Origin: a bacterium
GTDB taxonomy: Bacteria; Babelota; Babeliae; Babelales; Vermiphilaceae
Assembly (NCBI GenBank): GCA_021827875.1
Contig: JAKAUA010000020.1
Span: forward strand, 1-11,261
Reading direction: 5' to 3'
DNA: 11,261 bases
The translations under genes were made by a program, and so were the position numbers. The notes under the pieces are model-generated. The model saw nothing but the letters and a program-made list of their open reading frames with translations. It made no database searches and had not been told where the DNA came from. Positions 1 to 6,753 of this stretch are shown piece by piece. Every line of letters begins with the position of its first letter. Position 1 is the stretch's first letter.

Positions 1-37
1 ACTTATTTCTTTCCATAAATTATCTGTTATCATCAGC

Positions 38-103
38 ATAAGAGCGTCCTTTCTTTTTGTTTCACTCGCTATTTTAGCGAATAAATCAAAGTGGCGCTCT
101 TAT
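38..103 (+). other. Long imperfect stem-loop with an inner hairpin
   Basis: Positions 38-46 (ATAAGAGCG) are perfectly complementary to 95-103. Pairing continues inward through one G-U pair and one bulged base (47-52 with 88-94), giving roughly 15 base pairs. The enclosed loop contains a second perfect hairpin, TCGCTA-TTT-TAGCGA, at 66-80. The stretch after 103 is only moderately T-rich, so a terminator for a gene left of the window and a structured leader for the gene at 182 are both possible. The structure is seen in the sequence; the role is inferred. Confidence 0.5.
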
Positions 104-130
104 CTATTTAATTTTCGGATAAGCTCTTAT
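96..130 (+). repeat. Direct repeat GCTCTTAT (two copies)
   Basis: GCTCTTAT occurs at 96-103 and again at 123-130. Both copies are complementary to ATAAGAGC at 38-45, so the left arm of the stem could pair with either copy. The second copy overlaps the possible -10 element at 128-133. Confidence 0.55.
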
Positions 131-133
131 AAA
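128..133 (+). promoter_or_regulatory. Possible -10 element for the small secreted protein gene
   Basis: TATAAA at 128-133 lies about 50 bases before the start codon at 182. No good -35 hexamer is visible at the right spacing. A weak hairpin (AAAAGA 133-138 with TCTTTT 147-152) follows in the presumed leader. Assignment is tentative. Confidence 0.25.
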
Positions 134-166
134 AAAGATGGCTTCGTCTTTTAAAAATGGGTATTA

Positions 167-173
167 TTGGAGG
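167..173 (+). promoter_or_regulatory. Ribosome binding site TTGGAGG that fixes the start at 182
   Basis: GGAGG at 169-173 is followed by 8 bases and then ATG at 182. An in-frame TTG at 167 lies within this site itself, so it is not the start; the ATG followed by a signal peptide is. Confidence 0.8.
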
Positions 174-181
174 TTATAATA

Positions 182-616
182 ATGAAAAAAACATACTTGC
201 TCATAGCCGTTTTTCTCCTATTAATAGGTGTAAGATCCATGGCAATGTTGCAACAAGCACGCAATTGGCTAAATCAACGCTTTAGTTCTCGTGTAGCCGC
301 AGCTGCCCGCACGTCTACAACGTCCGGTGCCAAGGATAAGCAACAAAAAAGGCTTTTTTCTTCCTATGACACATACAATACCCATGAAGCCCCACCACCA
401 CCCCCAAAAGGATATGGTGAACTAGGTACATTGGAAGGACTAAGCGTATTGTCAGCCTATATTGCCTACTTTTTTGGTAGCATCACGCCCGTTACTGCGG
501 CAATCAACAAGGGACAACAAAATGATATTAATGAACATTTGAACAAAAAAAATCTAGGACCGGTACATAAGCGTACTGATTATAATGATCAAGATGATAC
601 GTACAAAATGCCGTAA
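182..616 (+). CDS. Small secreted protein of unknown function with a polyproline run
   Basis: I do not recognise this 144-residue protein. Residues 1-21 form a clear Sec signal peptide: basic MKK, a hydrophobic core at about 5-17, and a plausible cleavage after SMA. The mature part begins with a basic, Ala/Arg/Gln-rich segment (about 23-57), then a Tyr/Ser stretch and a run of five prolines at 71-75, which would normally need EF-P for efficient translation. A hydrophobic segment at about 84-107 could be a membrane-contacting helix. The tail is polar, rich in Asn, Lys and Asp, and ends YKMP. There is a good ribosome binding site. The gene stands alone on this strand, converging on murA, with a shared hairpin after its stop. 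Export is well supported by sequence; function is unknown. No enzymatic motif is visible. Confidence 0.75.
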   Translation: MKKTYLLIAVFLLLIGVRSMAMLQQARNWLNQRFSSRVAAAARTSTTSGAKDKQQKRLFSSYDTYNTHEAPPPPPKGYGELGTLEGLSVLSAYIAYFFGSITPVTAAINKGQQNDINEHLNKKNLGPVHKRTDYNDQDDTYKMP

Positions 617-621
617 AAAAT

Positions 622-656
622 ATAAGATGATGTTTTTTTAAAAACCATCATCTTAT
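622..656. terminator. Hairpin terminator between convergent genes (182-616 and murA)
   Basis: ATAAGATGATG (622-632) pairs perfectly over 11 bases with 646-656, and the T7/A5 segment inside the loop can extend the stem. Read leftward (the murA direction), the stem is followed by a run of T (615-620 complement), a classical intrinsic terminator. Read rightward it is followed by a weaker T-rich stretch. The murA stop codon (653-655) lies inside the right arm. Confidence 0.75.
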
Positions 657-1924
657 TCTTCTACAAAACGAATGCGTGCACCTAATGTATTTAATTTTAT
701 ATCGAGTGCTTCGTAGCCACGTTTAAAATGGTGTGTATTGCTCATCATGGTTGTACCGCCGTGCGCTGCCATGCCGGCCAACACGAGCGCACAGGATGCG
801 CGGATATCGGTCGCAGCGACTGCGCTGCTAAGCAGCTGGCCAACACCTTTTACCGTTGCCTTGTTGTCTTTTACGCCAATAATGGCGCCCATCTTTTGTA
901 ATTCGCTGACATGTAATAATCTATTTTCAAATACTGTTTCTTCTATAACACTCGTGCCTTCTGCCAAGCATTGGGCAACCATCATGGGTGCTTGCAAATC
1001 AGTAGGGAATCCCGGATAGGGTGTTGTTTTGAATGAAACTGCTTTTGGTGCTTGTGTGGCACGCAAAGTAATACCAACATTATTCTGGCCGATATCAATT
1101 GAATGGCCCATTTCATCCAGCTTGTATAGCACTAGATCTAAATGGTCTGCGCGTGCCTGGGGCAAGACAATTTTGCCACCGGTAACTGCGGTAGCAATAA
1201 GCAGTGTGCCCGCTTCTAATCTATCCGGGATAATTGCGTGTGAAATGGGATGCAATTCTTGTACACCTTCGATAATAATCGTTGCCGGTGCATTAACGGT
1301 AATGTGTGCGCCCATCTTTTGTAGGACTTCTATTAAATCGAATACTTCAGGCTCAAGTGCTGCATTAATTATCGTAGTGGTGCCTTGTGCAAGTGTTGCT
1401 GCCATCATAATATTTTCAGTCGCGCCTACGCTGGGATACTCTAAAACAATGCGTCGTGCAGATAATTGCGAGCATGATGTATGTAATTCATCGCCTACCA
1501 TGGCTATAGATACACCCATCTTTTCAAAATTCTTGAGATGATAATCTATGGGACGCGCACCAAGTAAGCAGCCACCGGGCACTGCTAATTCGGCGTGCCC
1601 AAAGCGTGCCAACAGTGGTCCCATAGCCAAAACTGATGCGCGCATTTTCTTCATAATATCAGGCGACACATGCCATTTGTTAACACTAACAGTATCAACT
1701 ATTAGCGTGTGTTCATCTTCATTGAATAGTACCTGAGCACCCAATGCCTCTAACAACAGAATCATATTAAATACATCATTTGAAGCAGGAACATTAGTAA
1801 GTGTTGATTTGCCCGCGGTGAGTAACAATGATGTCATAATTACCAACACAGCATTTTTTGCGCCTACCAGATCTGCGGTGCCTTGTAAGCCTAATGACTG
1901 CTCTACAACGATGTATTCTTGCAT
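653..1924 (-). CDS. murA: UDP-N-acetylglucosamine 1-carboxyvinyltransferase (MurA)
   Basis: MurA transfers enolpyruvate from PEP to UDP-GlcNAc, the first committed cytoplasmic step of peptidoglycan synthesis. From the ATG at 1924 the product is 423 residues, normal for the family. Visible family residues are the GAKNA motif with Lys23, the active-site loop PGGCLLGARP with catalytic Cys119 and Arg124, the PGFPTD motif with Asp309, and conserved arginines in FENR (335), DIRAS (375) and KRGYE (402). The Cys rather than Asp at position 119 predicts a fosfomycin-sensitive type. An in-frame ATG at 2029 would add 35 residues, but it lies inside the terminator hairpin of the upstream gene and upstream of the likely murA promoter. 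The MQEYIVVEQ start also matches where MurA proteins normally begin. The gene is monocistronic as far as can be seen. Confidence 0.97.
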   Translation of the reverse strand: MQEYIVVEQSLGLQGTADLVGAKNAVLVIMTSLLLTAGKSTLTNVPASNDVFNMILLLEALGAQVLFNEDEHTLIVDTVSVNKWHVSPDIMKKMRASVLAMGPLLARFGHAELAVPGGCLLGARPIDYHLKNFEKMGVSIAMVGDELHTSCSQLSARRIVLEYPSVGATENIMMAATLAQGTTTIINAALEPEVFDLIEVLQKMGAHITVNAPATIIIEGVQELHPISHAIIPDRLEAGTLLIATAVTGGKIVLPQARADHLDLVLYKLDEMGHSIDIGQNNVGITLRATQAPKAVSFKTTPYPGFPTDLQAPMMVAQCLAEGTSVIEETVFENRLLHVSELQKMGAIIGVKDNKATVKGVGQLLSSAVAATDIRASCALVLAGMAAHGGTTMMSNTHHFKRGYEALDIKLNTLGARIRFVEE

Positions 1925-1971
1925 AATAAAATAATTTCCTACTATTGTAATCTGCCTATTTAAGAACTCTA

Positions 1972-2000
1972 ATAATATATGAAAATATTTTTTAGGCCAA
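1972..2000 (-). promoter_or_regulatory. Promoter of murA
   Basis: On the minus strand TTGGCC (1995-2000) is followed by 17 bases and TATTAT (1972-1977). This places transcription start near 1965, about 40 bases before the ATG at 1924. A ribosome binding site-like AGGAAA lies at 1935-1940, at rather long spacing. The position just downstream of the glycosyltransferase terminator makes sense for an independent murA transcript. Confidence 0.6.
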
Positions 2001-2010
2001 TCACACAAGC

Positions 2011-2048
2011 AAAAGAGGCCACTTATCATACGACGAGTGGCCTCTTTT
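2011..2048 (-). terminator. Intrinsic terminator of the glycosyltransferase operon
   Basis: A perfect 13-base-pair stem, AAAAGAGGCCACT (2011-2023) with 2036-2048, and a 12-base loop lie 14 bases after the stop codon of the gene at 2063. The distal arm ends in CTCTTTT on the minus strand, supplying the T-rich release segment. Confidence 0.8.
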
Positions 2049-2062
2049 GGGTTATATATTCA

Positions 2063-3607
2063 CTATCTCACTGATGGATTGGTTAAGAACAGGCCAACCT
2101 TGTTTTGATCCGGAACTACCTGTTCCCACTGATGCAGGCATGCTTGTACTTTATTATGAACTTGATTAAATAACGGCATTACATCTGCTTTGCGATACAG
2201 CGACATATTTGATGTATACACCTTAACCGCTTTATTGGTGTCGCAAGAAAATTTCCATACATGCCAGTTGTCCATAACTTCTTGCGATGGCACATTCATT
2301 TTTCCTGCAGGCGTTACTACTGATCCTTCTGATGCACCCAAGTTATAGTAGAATGCATAGGCATCTGTCTCTGCTAATGCCAAAATAGCTTGATTAAAAT
2401 CAATTGGATTAAGCTGTGTCAGCGTATCGCGTGTTATTACACAATGCTCTGAAATGCCATGATCAAGCAGTGATGACAATGATTTTGCCTCTTGAATATT
2501 GTGCCAATATATCTGCGGATAATCGCATTTTAAACGTGCATACTGTTGCAGCACATCGCGCGCATCTGCTTGATACACCACACTAATTGCGCCCACTGAG
2601 CTCATCACTTGATCTTTTGATGACAACAGATGGCTCAATTGCTCCGGCGTATTGTCAGAAAAAATAATAAGATCTGCTACTGCCACATCATATTTATCTA
2701 AGGTATATGGCTGTGCGTGAGCAAGCGGTTGATATGATTTCTTTTGGCGTGTTTCCGTAGCTGAAGCCGCTTGTAATGTGCGATCAACCTTAAAGCTATT
2801 AATGGGGTTGTCTGCATTCCAATAATAGATAAATTCAGGGTTATATCTCATGTGCCAACCGGCTCTTTCAAGCATTGGATAGAGAAAAATATAATCTATG
2901 CATGCCGGATAGAATTTACCTTGATAACCGGCAACTTTTGCAGAGATCATCTCATCCAGCGGTGTTATTTTGAATAGCCATGCGCGGAAGGTGCGTATAT
3001 GCATATAGACCCAATTATATTCGCGGAAGCTATTATTTCTGATCACTTCATCAGGTGTTGGCTGTGACATATTTGCTTTAGTAATACCCCATGCTGCGGC
3101 TTCTGCTTTTGGATAGGGCTCATCACCACCATACATAAACCAAACATCAGGATCTGCATAGAGATCATTAATCATTTTAAATACGTCAGGATGAGCAAGA
3201 AAGTCGTCACAATCTAACATAACGACAATTTCTTCATCGGCGCAGTGTCTATGAATGCCATAATAAACATTGCGCAATTTGCGCCAGCGACGTTCGTTTT
3301 GTATAAAAGTAATTTTATCAGCAACATCATTATTTTCTTCTATGTATTGGTTCATTACTTGAACGCTATCATCGCTAGAACCATCATCTATGAAAACAAC
3401 GCGATAATTACTATACTCCTGAGAAAAAACAGAATTTAAGGTACGCTCAATATAATGAGCATTATTATATGAAGGGATCACTACTACTAATGGCAGCTCA
3501 GCCCCAGACAGATCAACTTTCGCGCGCCAGATAGGCGTTTGTGTAGTGGCACATACTGACCCTATACCTACAAGTAGTATAATTAATTTTGACAAAGATA
3601 GTTTCAT
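2063..3607 (-). CDS. Exported family-2 (GT-A) glycosyltransferase with conserved C-terminal module, copy A
   Basis: The product is 514 residues. Residues 1-20 form a Sec signal peptide (MKLSLSK, hydrophobic LIILLVGIGSV, likely cleavage after VCA). A GT-A domain follows at about 39-270: VVVIPSYNN (41-49), FIDDGSSDDS (72-81) and the metal/donor-binding DxD-type MLDCDD (130-135). It ends in a segment (LERAG, then NPINSFKV at 267-274) shared with the neighbouring paralogue. A second module at about 305-490 starts ADLIIFSDNTPEQL and ends in an MSLYRKADV motif; it looks like a degenerate second GT-A-like fold, but that is inference. The start is supported by GAGAGGAA seven bases upstream. It lies 17 bases after the stop of its paralogue, so the two are surely cotranscribed. 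Acceptor and donor sugars cannot be told from sequence. Intact catalytic motifs argue for an active enzyme, while the signal peptide makes its donor supply puzzling. Confidence 0.9.
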   Translation of the reverse strand: MKLSLSKLIILLVGIGSVCATTQTPIWRAKVDLSGAELPLVVVIPSYNNAHYIERTLNSVFSQEYSNYRVVFIDDGSSDDSVQVMNQYIEENNDVADKITFIQNERRWRKLRNVYYGIHRHCADEEIVVMLDCDDFLAHPDVFKMINDLYADPDVWFMYGGDEPYPKAEAAAWGITKANMSQPTPDEVIRNNSFREYNWVYMHIRTFRAWLFKITPLDEMISAKVAGYQGKFYPACIDYIFLYPMLERAGWHMRYNPEFIYYWNADNPINSFKVDRTLQAASATETRQKKSYQPLAHAQPYTLDKYDVAVADLIIFSDNTPEQLSHLLSSKDQVMSSVGAISVVYQADARDVLQQYARLKCDYPQIYWHNIQEAKSLSSLLDHGISEHCVITRDTLTQLNPIDFNQAILALAETDAYAFYYNLGASEGSVVTPAGKMNVPSQEVMDNWHVWKFSCDTNKAVKVYTSNMSLYRKADVMPLFNQVHNKVQACLHQWEQVVPDQNKVGLFLTNPSVR

Positions 3608-3624
3608 ACAGTATTCCTCTCAGG

Positions 3625-5103
3625 TTATGAACAGATACGATTAAATGGTAAAAGTGCTATTGCGTTACTATCAACTTTAATCTCATTGAATAATTGGTCA
3701 CACGTTTCTATTGAAGTAAGATCATCTCTTGCAAATGCAGGCGCTATCTCATGTTTGCGATAGAGCGTCAAAGCTCGATTGCATGGTACACATTCAGAAT
3801 TAGCTTGCTGCAAGACATTGCAATGGCACACCATAATATCATCATGAATGAGTGATGTTGGCAGATCGTGAATGGTTCCGTCTATCCCAAAGCTTTTTGC
3901 ATCATACGCAAAGTAAAAACAGAAGGTACGTGTTTTTTCCATCAAATTAATACACACGGTGAGATCAAGGGAGGGATGTTGCAATGATGTTGAGCTCATC
4001 ATAACATAACCACTGGTAAGCTTTTTAATCACAGAAGAAAATGGCTTACGTTCAAGGTTGTGCAGTTGTAAAACAGGATATTTTCTTTGTATTTTTTTTA
4101 TTGCTGCTTCATCTTTTGCATTGTAACATGCATGAATTTCTCCCACTCCTTTTGCATTGTTCCAACATTCTATTGTCGAGGCTAATTTTTCTATATCATC
4201 CACAAACAGAACGATATCTGCCCAACGATGATTTTCAAGATGTGCGTTAGTTAAAACCGGTTGTTGTAATGTTGGATAGTGAGGCTTTGCACGAATATCG
4301 CGCGGAATTTCTATACGGTCAATGTGTGACTTTACTTTAAAATCATTTAACGGTGTGTCAACATTACGATAGAGTAAGGGATCTGAAATAAAGCACATTT
4401 TTTCTCCTGCCATTTCAAGCATGGGGAAAAAATAGGCATTGTCACAGCAGACATTAAAGAATTTCCCTTCATGACCGGGACGTGCATCAAGAAGATCTAC
4501 CAATCTAATTTGCTTGAAGAGCCATGCATCAAAACTGCGTAATCCTGACCAGATCCATGGATGATTGCGGAATGCTCTGGTTGCGATGATATGATTGGGT
4601 GTCGACTGTGCATAGCCCATTACCGGCAAACCACACTCTTTTGCCTTCTGCTCAGGCAAATTTTTGAATTGTGCGTAAGAGACCCAACAACCTCTTTCGC
4701 GGTGTACTTTTTCGATAAATTCCAGCACGCGATTGTTTAAAAATGCGTCATCGCCATCGAGCACCACTACCAAGTCGGTATCTTGGCACATATGCACGGC
4801 ACCATAAATGTTGGCCATGGCGCCACGATTGTAAGAATTATGTAACACTGTTATGCGACTTTGCAAATGTCTATCATTCACGTACTGATCAACTAATGCG
4901 CCCATACCATCAGTAGAACAATCGTCTATGTATACCACATTAAAATTCTGATAAGTTTGAGTAAAAACCGAGTCTAAATTATGACGATAATAATTTTTGT
5001 TATTGAATGAAGGCACAATCACCGTAATATGGCGTTGTTGCGCTGCATGACATGCCATACTTATGGATAACACTAGAAGTGCTCCTAAAAAACTGCTTCT
5101 CAT
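3625..5103 (-). CDS. Exported family-2 (GT-A) glycosyltransferase with conserved C-terminal module, copy B
   Basis: The product is 492 residues and is the first gene of a two-gene operon. Residues 1-20 are a Sec signal peptide (MRSSFLGALL, then VLSISMACHA with cleavage after CHA). The GT-A domain (about 25-258) has IVPSFNN (29-35), YIDDCSTDG (58-66), NRGAMANIYGAVH (92-104) and LDGDD (115-119), the standard DxD site. SFDAWLFK (190-197), EGKFF (212-216), FPMLEMAG (226-233) and DTPLNDFKV (249-257) match the paralogue downstream closely, indicating a tandem duplication. The C-terminal module (about 294-460) begins WADIVLFVDDIEKL and includes ALTLYRKHE (444-452); it is also shared with copy A but strongly diverged. 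It is Cys-rich for an exported protein. Start: AAAGGAGT sits six bases before the ATG. GT-A membership is certain; substrate unknown. Confidence 0.9.
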   Translation of the reverse strand: MRSSFLGALLVLSISMACHAAQQRHITVIVPSFNNKNYYRHNLDSVFTQTYQNFNVVYIDDCSTDGMGALVDQYVNDRHLQSRITVLHNSYNRGAMANIYGAVHMCQDTDLVVVLDGDDAFLNNRVLEFIEKVHRERGCWVSYAQFKNLPEQKAKECGLPVMGYAQSTPNHIIATRAFRNHPWIWSGLRSFDAWLFKQIRLVDLLDARPGHEGKFFNVCCDNAYFFPMLEMAGEKMCFISDPLLYRNVDTPLNDFKVKSHIDRIEIPRDIRAKPHYPTLQQPVLTNAHLENHRWADIVLFVDDIEKLASTIECWNNAKGVGEIHACYNAKDEAAIKKIQRKYPVLQLHNLERKPFSSVIKKLTSGYVMMSSTSLQHPSLDLTVCINLMEKTRTFCFYFAYDAKSFGIDGTIHDLPTSLIHDDIMVCHCNVLQQANSECVPCNRALTLYRKHEIAPAFARDDLTSIETCDQLFNEIKVDSNAIALLPFNRICS

Positions 5104-5149
5104 CTTCTACTCCTTTTTTAAATGAAAATGTACTTAAAGCAACGTGCAC

Positions 5150-5178
5150 ATAATTACGCAAAACAACGCAATAGTCAA
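5150..5178 (-). promoter_or_regulatory. Promoter of the glycosyltransferase operon
   Basis: On the minus strand TTGACT (5173-5178), 17 bases, then AATTAT (5150-5155). Transcription would start near 5143, about 40 bases before the ATG at 5103. The -35 is near consensus; the -10 matches four of six. Confidence 0.5.
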
Positions 5179-5227
5179 GTATGATGAATCAGGCAAAGAA
5201 TGACTCTAGCCAAACCATAAATTATTC

Positions 5228-5236
5228 TGTTATGGT
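5228..5236 (+). promoter_or_regulatory. Possible extended -10 for the aldehyde dehydrogenase gene
   Basis: TGTTATGGT at 5228-5236 resembles an extended -10 (TGnTATnnT). No convincing -35 is visible at the expected position. The promoter must lie in the 160-base divergent gap, but this exact assignment is weak. Confidence 0.25.
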
Positions 5237-5250
5237 AAGTTCATTGTTAA

Positions 5251-5256
5251 AAGGAG
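5251..5256 (+). promoter_or_regulatory. Ribosome binding site AAGGAG that fixes the start at 5265
   Basis: AAGGAG at 5251-5256 lies 8 bases before ATG 5265. An upstream in-frame ATG pair at 5181 has no such site and would add 28 residues of non-homologous sequence. Confidence 0.8.
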
Positions 5257-5264
5257 CATATTAT

Positions 5265-6656
5265 ATGAATGAATATATAAGCACACTTATAGAACAACAG
5301 CGCGCATTTTTTGCCCAAGGCGCAACTCGCGATATTACATTTCGTACAGAACAACTTATTAGATTAAAAGATGCTATCATTGCCCATCAAGAAGAAATTC
5401 TTGCTGCACTGGTAACCGATTTAAACAAACCGGCCTTTGAGGCATATACCAACGAAATTGCGCCTCTCCTTTCGAGCATAAATCATATGCTCGGCTGCTT
5501 GGGTGATTGGTGCAGGCCAAGAGCAGTAAAAACACCGCTTATTTTTCTTCCCGCACGTAGTAGCATAACCTATGAACCTTTTGGACTCGTTGCTATTATT
5601 GCACCATGGAACTATCCCTTCCATTTATCTTTCGAGCCATTAATTGGTGCTATTGCAGCAGGAAATTGTGCTATTGTTAAACCATCTGAATATGCAAGCG
5701 CAAGCTCAGCTCTTATCGCAAAAATAATTAGTACGATATTTCCCGCGGCGTACATCAGCGTGGTTACCGGTGATGCGCAGGCGGCAGAAGAGCTGTTAAG
5801 CTATCAATTCGATTATATATTCTTTACCGGAAGCAGTGCTGTAGGCAAAAAAGTGATGCACGCCGCGGCAACGCACCTTACCCCACTTACCTTAGAGCTT
5901 GGCGGCAAAAGTCCCTGCATAGTAAGCAAAGATGCGCATCTTAAAAGCAGCGCCAAAAAAATTGTCTGGGCAAAATTCTTAAATGCGGGTCAAAGCTGCG
6001 TGGCTCCCGATTATTTATTGGTTGATGCAGCAGTTAAAGAAGAATTGATAGGCTATATGAAAGAGTATATCGCTACTTTTTTTGGCACCAACCCCATCAA
6101 CAGCCCTGATTACGGTCGTATTATTAATCAACACCAGCTTACTCGACTTAAAGCATTAATCCATGATGGTGCCATACGCTGCGGCGGTGTAGTTGTTGAG
6201 CAAGAACGGTATATTGCCCCAACGCTTATTGATGAGGTGCCATTGCACGCACCAATTATGCAAGAAGAGATTTTTGGCCCCTTATTGCCCATTATTAGCT
6301 ATAATTCAATTACTAGTGCCATTGATATTATTAAAAAACATCCCAAACCATTGGCGATCTATATTTTTACTAATAACAGCTCTTTGCCGCAACACATACA
6401 AGCTCAAACTGCCTCAGGTGCTCTATGCATCAATGAGATTATGGTACAGGTTGCTTCACCCTACTTGCCATTTGGTGGCGTAGGTGCCAGCGGCTTCGGA
6501 CGTTATCATGGTAAAAAGAGTTTTGAGACTTTCTCAAATACAAGGACGGTAGTCAAAAGCTTATCTTTTTGTAGTCTTCCCCTCCGCTATCCACCTTACG
6601 GCCGGCTGCACGGATGGTTTAAAAAGCTCTATGCCCTTATCTTAAATAAGTGGTAA
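5265..6656 (+). CDS. NAD(P)-dependent aldehyde dehydrogenase, class 3 (fatty aldehyde-type)
   Basis: The enzyme oxidises aldehydes to carboxylic acids using NAD(P). From ATG 5265 it has 463 residues, typical of class 3 enzymes, which lack the longer N-terminus of classes 1 and 2. Motifs, numbered from that start: PWNYPF with Asn116, KPSE with the cofactor-binding Lys139, FTGSSAVGK (187-195), LELGGK with the general base Glu211, NAGQSC with catalytic Cys245, and EEIFGP with Glu335. The C-terminus has PFGGVGASGFGRYHGKKSF, diagnostic of the class 3 group, followed by a basic/aromatic tail ending LHGWFKKLYALILNKW. Such tails in this group often contact membranes, so a role in lipid-derived or medium/long-chain aldehyde detoxification is plausible but inferred. 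It is divergent from the glycosyltransferase operon; no clear terminator follows, so the next gene may be partly cotranscribed. Confidence 0.95.
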   Translation: MNEYISTLIEQQRAFFAQGATRDITFRTEQLIRLKDAIIAHQEEILAALVTDLNKPAFEAYTNEIAPLLSSINHMLGCLGDWCRPRAVKTPLIFLPARSSITYEPFGLVAIIAPWNYPFHLSFEPLIGAIAAGNCAIVKPSEYASASSALIAKIISTIFPAAYISVVTGDAQAAEELLSYQFDYIFFTGSSAVGKKVMHAAATHLTPLTLELGGKSPCIVSKDAHLKSSAKKIVWAKFLNAGQSCVAPDYLLVDAAVKEELIGYMKEYIATFFGTNPINSPDYGRIINQHQLTRLKALIHDGAIRCGGVVVEQERYIAPTLIDEVPLHAPIMQEEIFGPLLPIISYNSITSAIDIIKKHPKPLAIYIFTNNSSLPQHIQAQTASGALCINEIMVQVASPYLPFGGVGASGFGRYHGKKSFETFSNTRTVVKSLSFCSLPLRYPPYGRLHGWFKKLYALILNKW

Positions 6657-6682
6657 GCCCATCACGAATTAATCAATTCATG

Positions 6683-6710
6683 TTGTAATTTTATCATATC
6701 TCGCTATGCT
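6683..6710 (+). promoter_or_regulatory. Possible promoter of the second secreted orphan
   Basis: TTGTAA (6683-6688), a 16-base spacer and TATGCT (6705-6710). Transcription would begin near 6717, which excludes an ATG at 6706 and favours a start at 6754. Confidence 0.35.
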
Positions 6711-6753
6711 AACATTGATGCGTAAAACCCACTCTTTTTCAACAAAAGCGACA

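Noticed and set aside
738..1736. Several open frames antisense to murA (738-1019, 1029-1541, 1548-1736)
   Set aside because: They are shadows of the conserved murA coding sequence, have no ribosome binding sites and encode low-complexity, unrecognisable proteins.
1925..2029. N-terminal extension of MurA to an ATG at 2029
   Set aside because: It lies inside the terminator hairpin of the preceding operon and upstream of the murA promoter, and the extra 35 residues do not resemble MurA.
3540..3607. Lipoprotein signal in glycosyltransferase copy A (Cys19)
   Set aside because: The residues before the Cys (GSV) do not fit a lipobox; ordinary signal peptidase I cleavage after Ala20 is more likely.
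5181..5264. Extension of the aldehyde dehydrogenase to ATG 5181
   Set aside because: No ribosome binding site there, the residues are non-homologous, and a near-ideal AAGGAG precedes ATG 5265.
6666..6679. Hairpin GAATT-AATC-AATTC as a terminator of the aldehyde dehydrogenase gene
   Set aside because: Only five A/T-rich base pairs and no good T run after it; too weak to call.
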